DNA from: Dysidea avara
Lineage: Eukaryota; Porifera; Demospongiae; Dictyoceratida; Dysideidae
Length of the DNA stretch: 64,000 nucleotides
Direction of reading: 5' to 3'
NCBI RefSeq assembly: GCF_963678975.1
Contig: NC_089274.1
Location: 5,568,001 to 5,632,000 of the forward strand
The position numbers and the translations under genes are program-made. Within the stretch, counting starts at the first letter, position 1. Each line of letters begins with the position of its first letter. The notes under the pieces are model-generated. The model did no database searches. It was not told where the DNA came from and saw nothing but the letters and a program-made list of their open reading frames with translations. Below are positions 17,786 through 32,700 of this stretch, in pieces.

Positions 17786-20700
17786 CTGTATCAAAGGTTA
17801 AGCAACACCATAAATAAAATACAGTGGAAATCAAAATAATTTGGGGGAGGGCTGTCCACCATATAATTGAACTGCTTTTGTACAAGCTAGTTCAATTATA
17901 AAACAATAACAACAGTTCCCAGCTGCATGGAAGCATTAAAAACTTATTTATTTGTTCATTTATATTACTTGAGCATACACCTATTCCAATAGAACAAATA
18001 TGTTTCATCAAAGACATGCTCCAACCAAATATTTCCCCACAACTAAACTGACACATGAGAAAGTATCTGAGAAATATGAAAGTGTCTATAACACTTGTAA
18101 TGAAAAGCATAGGCGGTGGAAAGGGGGGGGGGCTAGGGGGCTAAACCCCCCCCTCAGAATGATACCACACCGAAATTACCTTTCTTGGAGTGGGGCTGAA
18201 AACCGTGATAAAGATCGAGATACTCTAATAGAGCAGTCACTCTAATAAAGTAGTCAGTGTGTAGCGTGCTATGTAAGGATTTTTATGTAGTTTATCAGCT
18301 AGAAATGGTAGCTGGTGAGGTGGAAAGCTCTTGTCAATTGGTAGTGACCTTCTTTTTTTTTTTTTTTTTTTTTGGTCTCACCTTACCAAACTATAGAAAT
18401 AAGTCTGGGTCAGCCCAGTCCCCCCTCATATCAACTACTTCCTCCACCGCTGATGAAAAGTTCTGGTATTTAAAGGTCTTACGAAGTGCTATCTCAGAAA
18501 AAAAACCCTCATCAGCATTGAATTTGACGAGCAAACAAGCAATTACTGTAACTACATACACACTCATGCACCAACCATTCTCACAGCTGTAAGTTGTTTC
18601 AATATAGCTTGGTCGGCATTTCTTGGCTTGATTTTTATGAGGTTGTGTAGATTTGTGGAAGAGTCTATGGTTTTAATCATCCTGGATTGACTAAATTTAC
18701 CAATAACTTAATTTGCAACTCTTTAACCGGTTTGTGTGGCATTTGTAAGGTTGTTTTTTGGTCCTTTTCCTCCATTTTTCTTGCATTATATTGTTACGCA
18801 TGAAAATTTGGTGGTTATATATTCAACACCTGTGATTGAGATCAAAAGCACCGCACTGTGGTATATAACTGATATACCATGGCAAACTGTGGTATATAAC
18901 TGATATACCATGCTTTGTGGCTATGCTTACCATGGTTCATTCCGCGAAATCCTTATCTAAACAGTAAACAAGTCTCTAATAACAAGCTCCCAAGAATTAT
19001 TCACCTGAGCACTGTGAGCAATGAGAAGGATTTTAGATGAACTCTTGTCTCCTTCACTGAGTTGCAAGTAGATGGGCGTGGCACTGCTAAGGAGTCAAAA
19101 ACATCTAGGATTTCTACTGATTTCAATCTTCAACAGGTACTGTTTCACTATAAATTGCTATCTATAATCATTTCATCTACTGGGGTGTAGAATATAACAG
19201 TTATAACACAATTACTCAAGATATGACAAAAATATATGTACTTGTGCCCTGCGGGTGCTCGTGCATATATTTTTGTCATATTCCTTGTAATTGTGTTATA
19301 GCTACAAAATATATATATATATCCACACAAAAGAGCCAAGCTGTGAAAAATGGTGCGGCCTTAAAAAGCCTGGGTGAAAAGAGTTGTGAAATCAAAGGTG
19401 GCAGCCAACAAATGGCTGCAATGATGTTAATACTAATAAATTTTAACAATGCACAGCCATTATTGAATTTGATTAGCATTAGTATCATTGCAGCCATTTG
19501 TTGGCTGCCACCTTTGATTTCACAACTGTTTTCACCCAGGCTTTTTAAGGCCACACCTTTTTCACAGCTTGGCTGTTTTGTGCAGATATCACTTCTTTTT
19601 GTAATTGCAAGTTCCAAAGCCAACCTATAGATGACCTTGATAACTTTTTTCCCTTTACTACAAGAATCATCGAAGACTGCATGGCTATATGAAGAACTGA
19701 AATAAGATGAATTTTGAAGGTGTGTATACCCCAATGATAGCTGGACAGATTCGACTCAAACTAGAAATGGGAGATGCCCTACCCTGAGGAAGCTTCCACT
19801 GCAGAAATGGTTAATTATACCATTTAAGCACTATGGAGCTACGGATACATCAAAAACTTTTTTATTCAGATGTTTATTATTATTCCCAGGGTTACCAGCA
19901 CCCCTTGCCACCACCCTGATATCACAGAACTATATGACACTACTCCTTCTGAATAGAGACAAGGAGAACAAGTCTTCTGTAAAATACAGCACTCAGTGTA
20001 CTTGGCCACACAACACAGCTACTTTCATAATTTTTGTTTGTAGAGCAATCTAGATTTTCCATTGGTAGATCTATGAAATTATGAACTTGACTACTGAGAG
20101 GATTTTAGCTAGAATTTTCGTTTATAAAGTAGAATTAAAGTGAGATGATCAGCCGTGATAGCAGTGGCTCAGTGGTTAAGGATTTGGGTGTTCAGTATGG
20201 AGGTCCCTGGTTTGAACATGCTCAGTAACTTTTTTTGACATTTTTATGCAACCTTTTATCCTTCAGTGGCTGTTCTATTAGAGTATTTCAACCCTGCGAT
20301 TTACAGTTGTTTGGTTTTTGCCTTGTAACTCTGTAGTTGTCAATGCAATTTCTTTAAAACCACAAAAGGTTTGAACTATGATGGTTAACCTATGCGTATA
20401 CTGATTTGTATGCTATTCCCATAAGTGGTTTACCCTGTAGGCATGACAACAAGTCGGCATCTTTTATCACAAATAATTGTCCATAGCTCTATGAATATTA
20501 ATCAGATTTGCACCAAATTTGGTATGTGATTGTGCCACAATAAGTTCTTAAAGTGTATCAAAGCTCGAGACACTTTAGCTGCACGTTTGCATTTTATAAT
20601 AGTTTTGTAAAGTGTGTGAAAAGAAGAATCTAAGCCCCCCGAGCTCCCTAAATGAAGAAGAAAAAACGAAGAAATTAAGCCAAATTTTGAAGGCTTATAT

Positions 20701-23700
20701 TTCACAATTGCATTATGCAATCTTGCTCAAATTTGGTATGTGGGGTCCTGAAGGTGGAGGGCATTTGCAGTATAAACATTATTCCAATTTGAGAAGGGAA
20801 CACGAAGCTACGTATGCGTGAAAACCAAGTTTTGTTTCTTCCTATAAATATACTCATGGTGTGGCGCTCTGGCTTTCTTGGCCACACGACACACTACCAT
20901 GTGCCTTGATATAGATCAAATGTTTCAAACCATGATTTCTACAAACTATTCTAGTTGCAAACTATGAAGGATTTTGCTGAGACGGTCACAAATTCAAGTA
21001 GCACATACAAGTTATAAAGGGAAGGACATAACTAAGTAAATAGAAATACATTATAGCTGCAATGGCTGTCATTTTAATGGCAGCATTTATAACTGAATAG
21101 ATACCCCAAAACTTTGATGCAGCAGATGGTTATAATTCAATACTTTTAGTCATCATTACTAAAGGTGTTTTGCCTGTGAAACTACTTCTTGCTAAAACCA
21201 AGAATTGCATGATATGAGTATGTAAATGTTGTGAAAGGCCACACAAGTGCTTTTCGACTGCAACAATAACTGAAGTTAATAACCAACACATTGCTATTTC
21301 AGCACATCAGTCCTTGCATTCTAAGTGACGATAATATTATTATGCACAAAGCTACAAGGTGATTATGTACTTTAGCCCAGAAATACACACTTGCATAATT
21401 TTAACATGTGTTTTGTTACCTCTGTCGTACCAGTGTGGGCAATGTTATGTACTACATGACAAAATTATGTTGTCAGTGGTAGATACAGGGGGGTTGCAAT
21501 GGTTTCAACTGAAACCCCCTCTGAAAACAGTGCATCATGCGCCCAAATTTATTTACAATTTGTGTGGGTGATAAAATCACCAACAGTTATACATAGTGTA
21601 TTACAATGGGACTTTTTCTATTGGCCAAACTCCATACTTTTGCCTTTGAAATCAAAAATGCCACTACAAGCATTAAGTGACTCTACAAATAATTATCATT
21701 TTAATGAGTACAAGTGCCGTTTTGTTTCAAAATGTTCTGCAAAGGCCTGGATCAGTAAGATTCAACTATGAACAATGTTGTGGAGTGGTTTTTACCGATT
21801 CATTGCTAGCTAGTTTAAGCTGTAGATCTTTGTACATATAGGCCACTGAGCTATCAAGACCTTGATCAAGGCTGAGTTAACATTCACCCTACCTGGACTA
21901 TATATACATGTACACTTCTGAAAACTTTCCGAACCTGAAACCTCCTCTGGATCCACCACTGGTTGTGGTAAATACCATATTAGAACTATGGACAGGCATG
22001 CATCACTGTGAGGTAATGTTTAAAATGGGTGCAACAAGATTATAGCTATATATACCACTATAGCGTGGGAATTCAAAGGTGCCACTCACGAATATTTCCC
22101 AGGGCAATGTCTTGATATTGCCCACGTAATATCATGGGAATGCAGTTTGTTCAAGGTTTTGATGCCCAACCAGTTCAAAGATATGATACGCTTTGACTCG
22201 TGATATTGAGCAAGTGGAGTGTTAATTAAATTAAATTGTGGGTTTGGGTTTACAGGTTAGGGAAAAGTTTAGCATAGTTGCTAAGTTTCAACTAGTTAAT
22301 AGTTACTAAACTAATTCTTATCAGTAAAAATAATCAATGCATGAATGCGTATTGCACCACTTGTCAGCCATTAAATACAACACAAAGATGAAAACTAGAT
22401 TTAAATAGGTGAGTAAGGTACAGCTGTAATATATTAACTTATTCTCTCAATAGCAAAAACAATTAGTAGGCTTAATGATAAAACTAAAAACTAGATCCCA
22501 TGCACATCTGGTGCTGTGTGTGCAAGCATAGTGACATGTGAATAACATTCTGAGGGCTATTATCCCACATTATTGAAACCACTATTGATCATCAGACATT
22601 GATGTATAAAATAAATAGGGTGAATTATCGTTAGTCATATATACATATATATATACACCCTTAGCCCTTGGACCTGTGGCCCTAGGTGTATTATATCAGT
22701 GAAATCCCTTGCAGCCATGGTATAACTAACCTCTGGGTTTACACTACAATAGTGTAATTTTAAGTTATAAGGAAACTAGCAATTTATGATGAAGCACACA
22801 CAAAGGACTTGAAAGAGCAATATAACACAATTACATAAACAAAGTGCATTAGTTAACAATTCTTGTGATTACTGATGCACATTTAATTGTAACTATATAT
22901 CACTTACAATTTAGGAGGACACAGATAATTACTAGGACATTCCATTCTGTACCCCTTCAGTAGAGCATCAACAACTTCATAATTTGTCAATGAAGGATAG
23001 GGATAATCACCTAGATAACAATTTTTTTTTTTTGTAAATTATGTATACAAAATTAGATGAAGCTGTTTACTCTAAGATTTTTCATAGTGTTTTCATGCAG
23101 TATAATGTACACAAAAAATTGGAATTTTCATCTAGAGTAGGGACCATAGCACATCGATAAAAGGTACTGAAACAAGCTGGAGTAGTGCACAATATTTAAT
23201 CACAGTAAAACAATAAGAAATGTTATATCCCTACTGTGCTCCAAGATACCATAACGGAAATGCATAGTAGGGATATAACACTTCTTATTGTTTTACTGTG
23301 ATTTAATATCGTGCACTACTCCAGCTTGTTTCAATACTTTTTCGATGTGCTATGGTCCCTACTCTAGTTGAAAATTCCAAATTTTTTGTGTACTTGTTTA
23401 TTAACTTTTTTGTAAATAATTATTATGACTGGTGAACCCACGCATACCACATCTGAAATGGCACCGCGCGCCCCAGCTATATCAATTATCGTCTGAAAAG
23501 TGAAGTATTCATTGTCAGCAGTACAAATCAAGAACTGTTTGAAAAGCACCCCTGCAATCAAAGTAGCCACTATGAAAAATACAGACGATTTCCATTATGA
23601 AGGGAAGCCATCATGTGCTACTGCCAAATAGGCACTTTCTGCTGTCAGTAAAGACGAATGCGACACAAAAAAGGACACTGGTAAGTCCATGATGAATGCA

Positions 23701-26700
23701 TTGTACATACTGCGGTATGCCAAAAGGCACCTCTCGGGTCAAAGCAATGTTGAACAGTGAAAAAATCAAGCCTGTAGCCTTAGCCGTTATCGAGTTATGC
23801 TTGTCTGAAAGCATCAGTCAGTCAGTCAATCAGTTAGTCAGTCAGTAGAAAATTCCGTAAAACATTTTTTTCTTTAATTCCGTAGCAACTTGTTGAAAGC
23901 ATTTCAAGTCAATCTGAAGGCTTGTTTGGGCTTAGGTTTGCCTAACCAATACTGCCTCATTGTCGTCAGGGAAAACTGAGGCTGGTTTTTGTGTGATGTT
24001 ATATTCGTGGGCCATGCCTACTCCTTTGTGGTCCCTACTATACAGTATTATCGTACTGTATGATAGTGATAGCCATCAATTTCAGGTTTAAGTTTTCTTT
24101 ATCAACCATGTGACTTAACATTACTTTGAAGCAAGATGCATGCATCACGCATTAAGTAATTATCTTTATCATCTAAATATGTCATAAAAAAATTGACATA
24201 AAACCTGTCAGCATTATCAAAAACTTTCACATATATTACACAAAATATTCTTCCACACAATTTTTTTTTGTATTTTTTGCACAAAATAATTGTGCGTATT
24301 GAAAACTATTCTCTGTGACATAGAACTTCTTTGACAGTATTAAGTGAGAGTATAGTAACTTACCAAAAGTAAATAGCTCCCAAATTACGATGCCAAATGA
24401 CCATCTGCAAACAACAACAATTATTACAGCGTACAACAATTCAACAAAGTTCTGTAATTCAATGGCATTGGAGTATATAGTTATATCAGAGAGTACAGGA
24501 TTTTGCTCTTATTTTCAACATGTAGTCCACTAGATTACCACGCAGGACATACAGATTTGAGAGTAGTGTGAGAATATGAAAATACCATTGTGAAAGACAC
24601 TACTATATGTATTACGTACTTAAGAATAAACTACGATAGTACATAATCTCTGTACATTCCATAGAGAAACATGAATTAGCATTTTATGACTGCATGTATT
24701 TCAGAATACTTGACACTAAATAGGACAAAATCAGTATAGTATATTTATAGCAAGTAAATTCATATGAAACATTACGTTTAGAGAAAATGAAGTATATACC
24801 AAAGAGGCTAGCATGAAAATTTATGAGTAACTCTCTGGCATTGCCTGCATCTAAAATGTAGTTATTTATAAGTCAAACAAGCATTTAGACATTTTAACCA
24901 AAATCTCTTGGTAATATTATACTATAGCTAATTATCTGTATTACAGTTAGTATAAAATAATATATTAATCAAAAGTATAGGTCACTATAGGTACAGTCCA
25001 ATATAAGATCTTGTATAAACTGTAACAAGTATATAACATTTGTAGCTCATTAAATAGTGTCAGCAATAGCAGCTATAATGAGTGATAAAGTATTCAACTG
25101 GGTCACAAGTGAACTGTAAGAAACAAAAAACCAGGCTTCTATACGGGTACACACAAATATTGACAACTCAGTGTTACAGTAACTGCAAATGACACAAAAC
25201 ATACACATCTGATTGAACACTGAATTTCTGCTCTAAAATAGCCTCAATTGCCATCCATCTTATGGGAAGTTTCCCATCTTGATTTTGCACATAAACTGGG
25301 TCATCGTAGAGATGTTTAGACAGACCAAAATCAGTAATCTTCATTGTATTATTGTCACCAACCAGGATATTCCTGCAAGCCAAATCACGATGTATAATGC
25401 CTTTTCCACCCAAGTATTCCTAGAAAAGTACAGAAAAAAACCATAGCACTCCAAAAAACATGTTATTACAATTTAATTGCTCCATCATATTATACAATGA
25501 CAATTTTGCAATATGCATTCAACAACAAGTTTGTAATAATGAGCTAACACACCATTCCACAAGCAATTTGGTATGCAAAAGTAATTAATTCTGCAACATT
25601 CAGTGACTTCTTTTCTTCATTTATGATTTGTTGAGGCTTCAAGTGTGAATACTCATTGCTGGGTTCCTGTAATGATTTAACATCTATAGCATGACACATA
25701 ATACATCACTGTTTACCAAATATGGTGCTGCATCCTTATTCATTTCTTGAGAAGGCTACATGTAAAAACATTCCAATAACATCTAACAGGTAATATCTGT
25801 GCTTGAAAATGTACTTACTTTCCTTCTATATCTTTTCAAAAACTCAAGCAAATTTCCACATGGCACAAATTCCATTACTAAGGCCAATGGCTCGTTTGTG
25901 GTACTACACCCAACCATGTTAACCACAAAAGGATTACTTCCTTCAGCTACTTTCTTCATTACACTGATCTCTTGCAGAAAGTCATATTTTAGATCACCTC
26001 CAGCATCCTCTGCATGGGTAATGTACTTAATAATTATACAGGTTTACATACACTTAGAGATTTGAATTTACATGTAAAGGATAACTTCTTAAAAAAATAT
26101 GCATCATATTTACGCTTCAAGATGAGTCATACAGAAACACACCCCATAATAATTTCTCTGTGCTGCATGTATGTATTTTCATGCATTTCATTACCTTGAA
26201 GAATTTTCACAGCAACATGTGTTCCTGCAGTATATGACCCATTGGGTGACTTGGTTGCAGTTGCAAGTTCTCCTCTGTAAACTTGACCAAAGTTTCCACG
26301 TGCAAGAAAAGTTGAATCATCCAATAAAATGTTGTCAGGAGAGATTTCCCACAAATCCACAGGAATGGGAATGTGATTGTTTTCAAAGAGATCTGATCTA
26401 CGGTTATTAGCACTTCTCATGGGTGTCCCTGGACCAACAATGGATTTCTGCAGTTGAAGCATGATGCATTAAACAATAGATTAAAATCTTAATAACATGT
26501 TCATACTAAACACATGTGTATATACTAAACAGTGGGTGTGAGGTATGTAATGTTATTATAGAATACCTATCTGGAAGCATTAATATTATTGCAGTGGCAG
26601 ATCCAAAAGGGAACAAGTGATTGAGATACTCTAATAGAGTATATACTCTAATAGAACAGTCACCACACATAACACTATTGAGAATCCTCCACAGTTGCTG

Positions 26701-29700
26701 AGTATGTAAAAACTAGCATCTACAGCACCATCCCATGCATGGGAACAATTAGCCTGCTAAGAATATTTTGTAAATGAATTGCACATGGTCTTGTGTATGC
26801 CACTCTTTAAGTCCATAATAATTATCACTATAACTACAGTAGCTGAAATACTCATGACTGTCACGTATCCCTATACAACTCTTGATCAATGCAGTCCACT
26901 ACCTTGGTGCATCCCTTTGCCAAATCCTGGATTCACCCCTGTATTGTCACCCAGCCAGTTAGCATTATACTGTATGCGGTGGAAGTTACATCACATACTC
27001 TAGTACACTGATACGTACGTCAATTATAATAGTGCTCTTTTCACGTTCCTTGTGTACATAGCATAAGCAGATTACTATAACTGCCAGTACCACAGCTGCA
27101 AAAGCTATACAGCCAACTATGGCTCCAGATGCAATGTAATACCCTGTGATAGAATCATATAGAGATTTTGACAATATATTAGTTGACATTACTGTGATAT
27201 GGTGGATCATTAGATGACGATTGCTTAGGTGGAAAGAAGTCCACTGGATCAATTAACAGGTTGTTGCTCCAGGTGTAATTATTGCAACCATTATCAGCTC
27301 TAACCTGTAATCATGTATAATAGTATATTAAATTGCTAGACATGTAGCTGATTAAGTACTCTCTCCGCCAAATTTGTAGACACTCCACTCTACTACTATA
27401 GCTTATAAACCATACAATACATTCCATAATACTACTCAAGAACTCAATTATCCAGTTGTTGTTTACAGAACAGCCATTACATAACTTTAAAGTACAAAAG
27501 TTGGCCCAAGTGAAAGTACACATAATATCTCAACAGTCTAGCACTGCTATAATAAATAAACGTTGCTAAACTCTAAATGACTGGTCAATGACCTCACTTT
27601 CTGTTTGTTCAATGCCAGAAGCCTAGTCAATAAACTGTCAAGCTTTGTTTATTCATCCAATTTCAATGTAATTGGGGTTACTGAGACATTATCATCTGGT
27701 GTAATGAAATTCTGCCACAAGGTTATACAGTGTATCAAAAAGATCATAGTTCAAGGGGAGGAGGTGTCTTACTAGCTATTTCAAATGATCTAGATACTGA
27801 AGTACTTCCATCCCCTGATATAACTGTAAGACTAAACATTAAGCATCCTGTAAAAATCTTCCTAATTTATATACCACCTTAATCCTCAGTTACAAATGAG
27901 TACTGTGAAGCTTGTCACACACATATTTCTACCATTTCAAATGGACCCGACCCAGTCATTGTCATTGGAGACTTTAATCTACCTGATATCAACTGCATGG
28001 GCTACACTTTCTGGTACTCCAACAAATTTTGTGACGCTATCTTTGAATGTAACTTTAAACAGTTGGTGGAACAAGCCTCTCACATTCATGGGAGTATTTG
28101 GACTTAATTCTTACAACCTGTTGACAGTTGAAGTGACTATCTCCAAGCCAGGGATTTGAGCAAGTACACATGTGCATATATACACATGAGGCTACTGATT
28201 TGAGGTGTACAAAAGTAGCAACACACTATATACTTTTATCTGTCTCCTTACTGTTTCCTTTTGTTAGTAGTGTCATTATCACTGTGAAGAATCTTTTACA
28301 GCGCTTATCATTGACCATCAAAAAGTGTGAAATGATGTAAGTTTACCCACAATAGTGTGCGAGGGATCAGTTATCCCTGTTCCTGTTCACTTGAGGGGTG
28401 TGACCAGTACAGGAGTTACTAAAATTGTTTACAGAATGCTTAGAAAATGATTCTATGGACATTTATTATTGATTCACCATATTTCCATTATGGCAGTGTT
28501 TTATTGATTATAAAATTCATGCACAATCTTAGTATGATTGTGAGAGAGAAGATCCAAACATTACTATCCTATTAAACGTATTTTATACTAATTCATTGGT
28601 AAGGGTTAAACACACGTGGCTTTGAACAGCAAAAATCACAAACACAAATATTACGTCAAATTTTTTGGTCCAAAATTATAAATATAAGTCATTTACAAGC
28701 AATTTAGTTACTGCCAAATAGTGCCATGTAAGTAGAGCCATGCTTGTCAATGGAAACAGAATAAAGGTGGTTTGCAAATTTATACAGGATCATCAAATAC
28801 ACAAGCATTAACTTGAAACATACCCTGATGATGGTATATTGACCAATATCTTCATCCTTTAAGGTAGGTTCATTATTCTGTAAACCAATAATATATAACT
28901 CATCAAACAATACAAACTACAGTATATACATACACAATAATATTATGCTTTGCCATATAATGTAACTGTTGTATACATGGAGGTTCAGCATTTCACCAGT
29001 GAAACTACAAACCTTCATGATCCTTAATATACAGTACTACTGTACTGATTACTCATTCAGCATATGTATCTATAATTCCTTTACCTTTACCGACTGTATT
29101 ATAACTGTGAGAAATAACTGTCAAATTAAAGTGACCACCATGTAATCCCTACTAAATATATACATTATTTGAATCAAAAATCATTAACCAGAAGCCAGCT
29201 TCACAATATTTAAATAATTATTTAGTGGAACTTTCAACTGACTGACTAACACATTAACTAATGCCTATAAACAATCATAATTCTTCCTAAGACTATGGGC
29301 TTGATTTTTCACCATTAGACATTGCTTCAGCCCAACAGGTGTCGTTTGTATGAACAATACATATCAGCGTTGAAACCGGGTCACTACTGCTGACCGGGAT
29401 GACCCACTGACCCTCATAGCAATCCAGGCCAGGCCCGGATTTGACCCGGATTAATTAAAGACGAGGCGTGCGATAAGAGCTATGTTTCAGGCTCAAGACT
29501 GCATTTTGAGCGTTGATTCATGTTAAGTAAACGAGTAGCTATGTAATTACTAAGCGGGTAAGTTAATCAGTCAGTAGGTTTGGTTCCACATAGCTACTGT
29601 GAGTTTACAGACAGCAATTGAGTGTGGCTTTGTGCATACCTAGTATTACAATTTCTCAATATATTAAAGTGGGTGTGGCTCACAAAAGTACTTATCCTGC

Positions 29701-32700
29701 TGCAAGACTAGACTATGTACAACTCGTACAATAATCGATTAGTGGGCGTGGCTCATGTAATCTTGCAAACAGCAACAGACACAGTTTTTTGTGCTACAGA
29801 CTGCACTCACTAATAAATGGGCATGGCTGAGCGTATGCTGTAATGTGATAAATGGGCATGGTACATGAAAGAGCTGCGCCACTAGCGTTAATAAGTTCCA
29901 CATCGTCAAACTAACAATTTCATTTCTCACATGATCCAATCCGGGTCAGACCTGGATGACCTGGAAAAAATGTGACCTGGATGACCCAACCCGGTTTTAA
30001 CGCTAATTAGGCATGAGGCTATTATGCTCCAAAAATTGAGCATTATGCTTTTGAGCAGTGCTCAAAAAATCACCTATTATGCTTTTGAGAATTGCCCATT
30101 ATTCCCAAAATTATGCCACCATAATTAATTGGCTAATAATGCCAGTTTATTGCTGTATCAGGCCATTTTCATTGATGTTTAAGCTTCTAATAACCTTGAA
30201 TTCTTTAGCTGGTTGCTGTATTAGAGTATTTAATTTCAATGTGACTGCTTTATTAGAGTAAATTATATTCAGTGACTGTTCTATTAGAGTTTCTGACTGC
30301 CCTATTAGAGTATCTCGATCTTTTTTAACGGAACTATGCAATCTGCAGATTTTCCTACTGTTAAAGCTTTATAATCACCTCAAAATGCTAGCATAATTCC
30401 TGATTCCCACACATACCTATTATGCCTGAAATTATGCCGGCATAATTGCCGCATCCCTAACGCTGATACATGTATCATGGACTTACCTTTGTTCTCCATT
30501 GCATCCCATTTTTGACAGTGCATGGTGTCAATTTGTGGTAACACATACTGGATTCCCTGTGCACATCTATAATGGCAATCGTCCGTATATTCTCTGTAGT
30601 AACTGGATTGCCTGCAGAGGCACTTCTCATACTGTTATTCATTTGTAACACTGTATAACAGGCAGTGAAACATAGCTGAAAATGAAGCGTAATGGCCACT
30701 TCATTTTCAGTAATTGATAGTTGGGTGCACAGTGCATGGGACATTCTATCAGATGCAAAATTAATTTTACGATATGTCTGGTGTCATTACTTTAGTGCGG
30801 TATAAGTGGGTTCACTAGTCATAATTGTGCTGCAAAAAGTAAACAAACAAGTACAATGAAAAATTAAAAACTAATTTTGATTAGGGATCACAGAAATAAA
30901 AAGTAAGGGGAGGTCGCCTACACCTACAACTATACTAGTGTAAATTTAATCCCTACTTCAGTCAACATCAATTAAAAAGTTAGAAATTTTAAATGCAATG
31001 TCATTCAAATTTTACACTCGGGTCATCCATCCTATTATATATACATGTTTGTGAATCCATTAAAAAAATGCCATTGCCCAGCTATATCTGTAAATAATCA
31101 GGATCACAGAATCAATTGCAACAGTTGGGGACATGGTATATGACCAAGACAGTAAATCTATAGATTTACTAAGCAACCAACAGAACATAATACACAGTAT
31201 ACTGTACCTCTGTTGTTTTTTCTAATGTAGTGGTTGTATCATTAAAATAAAACTCCACAACATAATGAGTTATGTGTCCATAAGTAAGCTCTGGGAGAAT
31301 CCATGTCAGGTTGACCACTAGAATACCTGTTTGTGTGCTATTTGATTGTACTCTTAAATTTCTAGGAGCAGTAGGAGGACGGCCTACATGTAAATATACA
31401 CTGGCAATAATGTATGCATTACTATTGGGGTTTTAAGACTTTATCTTTACACATTATCACTGACAATGATGAAATATATGAATGTTTCATGAACAAAATA
31501 GTGCATACATACATTCTAAAAAGACACCACACACTTTATTAAAAATTTCACGTCTATATCAGTAACGTATAGCACTTATAATTTCAACAGGGAAAATTTT
31601 TGACAATGAGTATCACAATTTGTCAACAATTTCCCTCAAACTTATTAGCTTTAGTGTATTCTTCAATACAGGGGCGAAGCATTTCATCAAAATTTTATCA
31701 AAAATGCTTGATCATCCAATTCATCAATATTTTACCTTGTAAAATATTAATTTTGTGCTACGCAGTATGTAATCTTGCTCACAACATGTACAGTCTATAG
31801 CTCTTGCTTTGCACCTACTCTGTATAACATTGGCAATGTTTGAGCTTTGAAAGGGTATTATTTTCTAACAATTGCTGCTATGATGGCGACCCGGTTTCAA
31901 CCGTGATGTATACAGCAATACCCATTAATTTTGTCAGCATTTATGAGCTCCTGTATACTCAAAGTAATAAAATTTCCTAGCTAACACACACCACCCTTCC
32001 ACCACATACCAAGCTCTAACTATTACTCCATACTTTTGTTTTAATGCTAAACACACAACATATATAGAATGAGCAATCAGCTCCTTCACAAGGTGGGTAG
32101 GCACTGCATTTGTGACTTAGTATTGGTGGCAAAAATGAGTGGCAAAAATGGGTGGTGGTAGTAAATCTTGGCTCCTATAAGAAGTCATATCAAACTGTCC
32201 AAAAAATGACAGGGGTATAGCTATTGAAAGCTGCTATATATGTCAAACAAGTCAATTTTGGTACAGTTTACTTTTACAAGTACATATCTAGCACTATTGA
32301 TGATGAACATTAGATGATGATGAATATTGATCAAATTTCAAAAACAGCATTATATGTTACACATAAAAATAATGTAAGGTGTATGTATATCTCATAACCA
32401 GTTTGAGTGTATCTGTTTTACAGTGTTTTATGTACATATATATGGACAACTTGGCTACAAAATCCTAAAATACAAATATCTTTCAATTTGTAATCGCAAT
32501 AATGGTTTAATCTGCCATACCTTAGTTCCAATAGTAGGAATGCAATAAATTCCAAATTACATCATTTGTTTTAGTAATTACACACTGTAATACAGTGACA
32601 ATATCATAGACCCCTTTAACTACAAATGAAAGTGATATCATAGCTGGCCAATCAAATGGGCTGACAATAGAGTACAACAAGTATTGTTGTTTTGAGTAGC

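Noticed and set aside
19276..19734. 152-codon minus-strand ORF and 135-codon plus-strand ORF
   Set aside because: Both are translations of the two arms of a foldback repeat; the two proteins are similar only because the arms are reverse complements.
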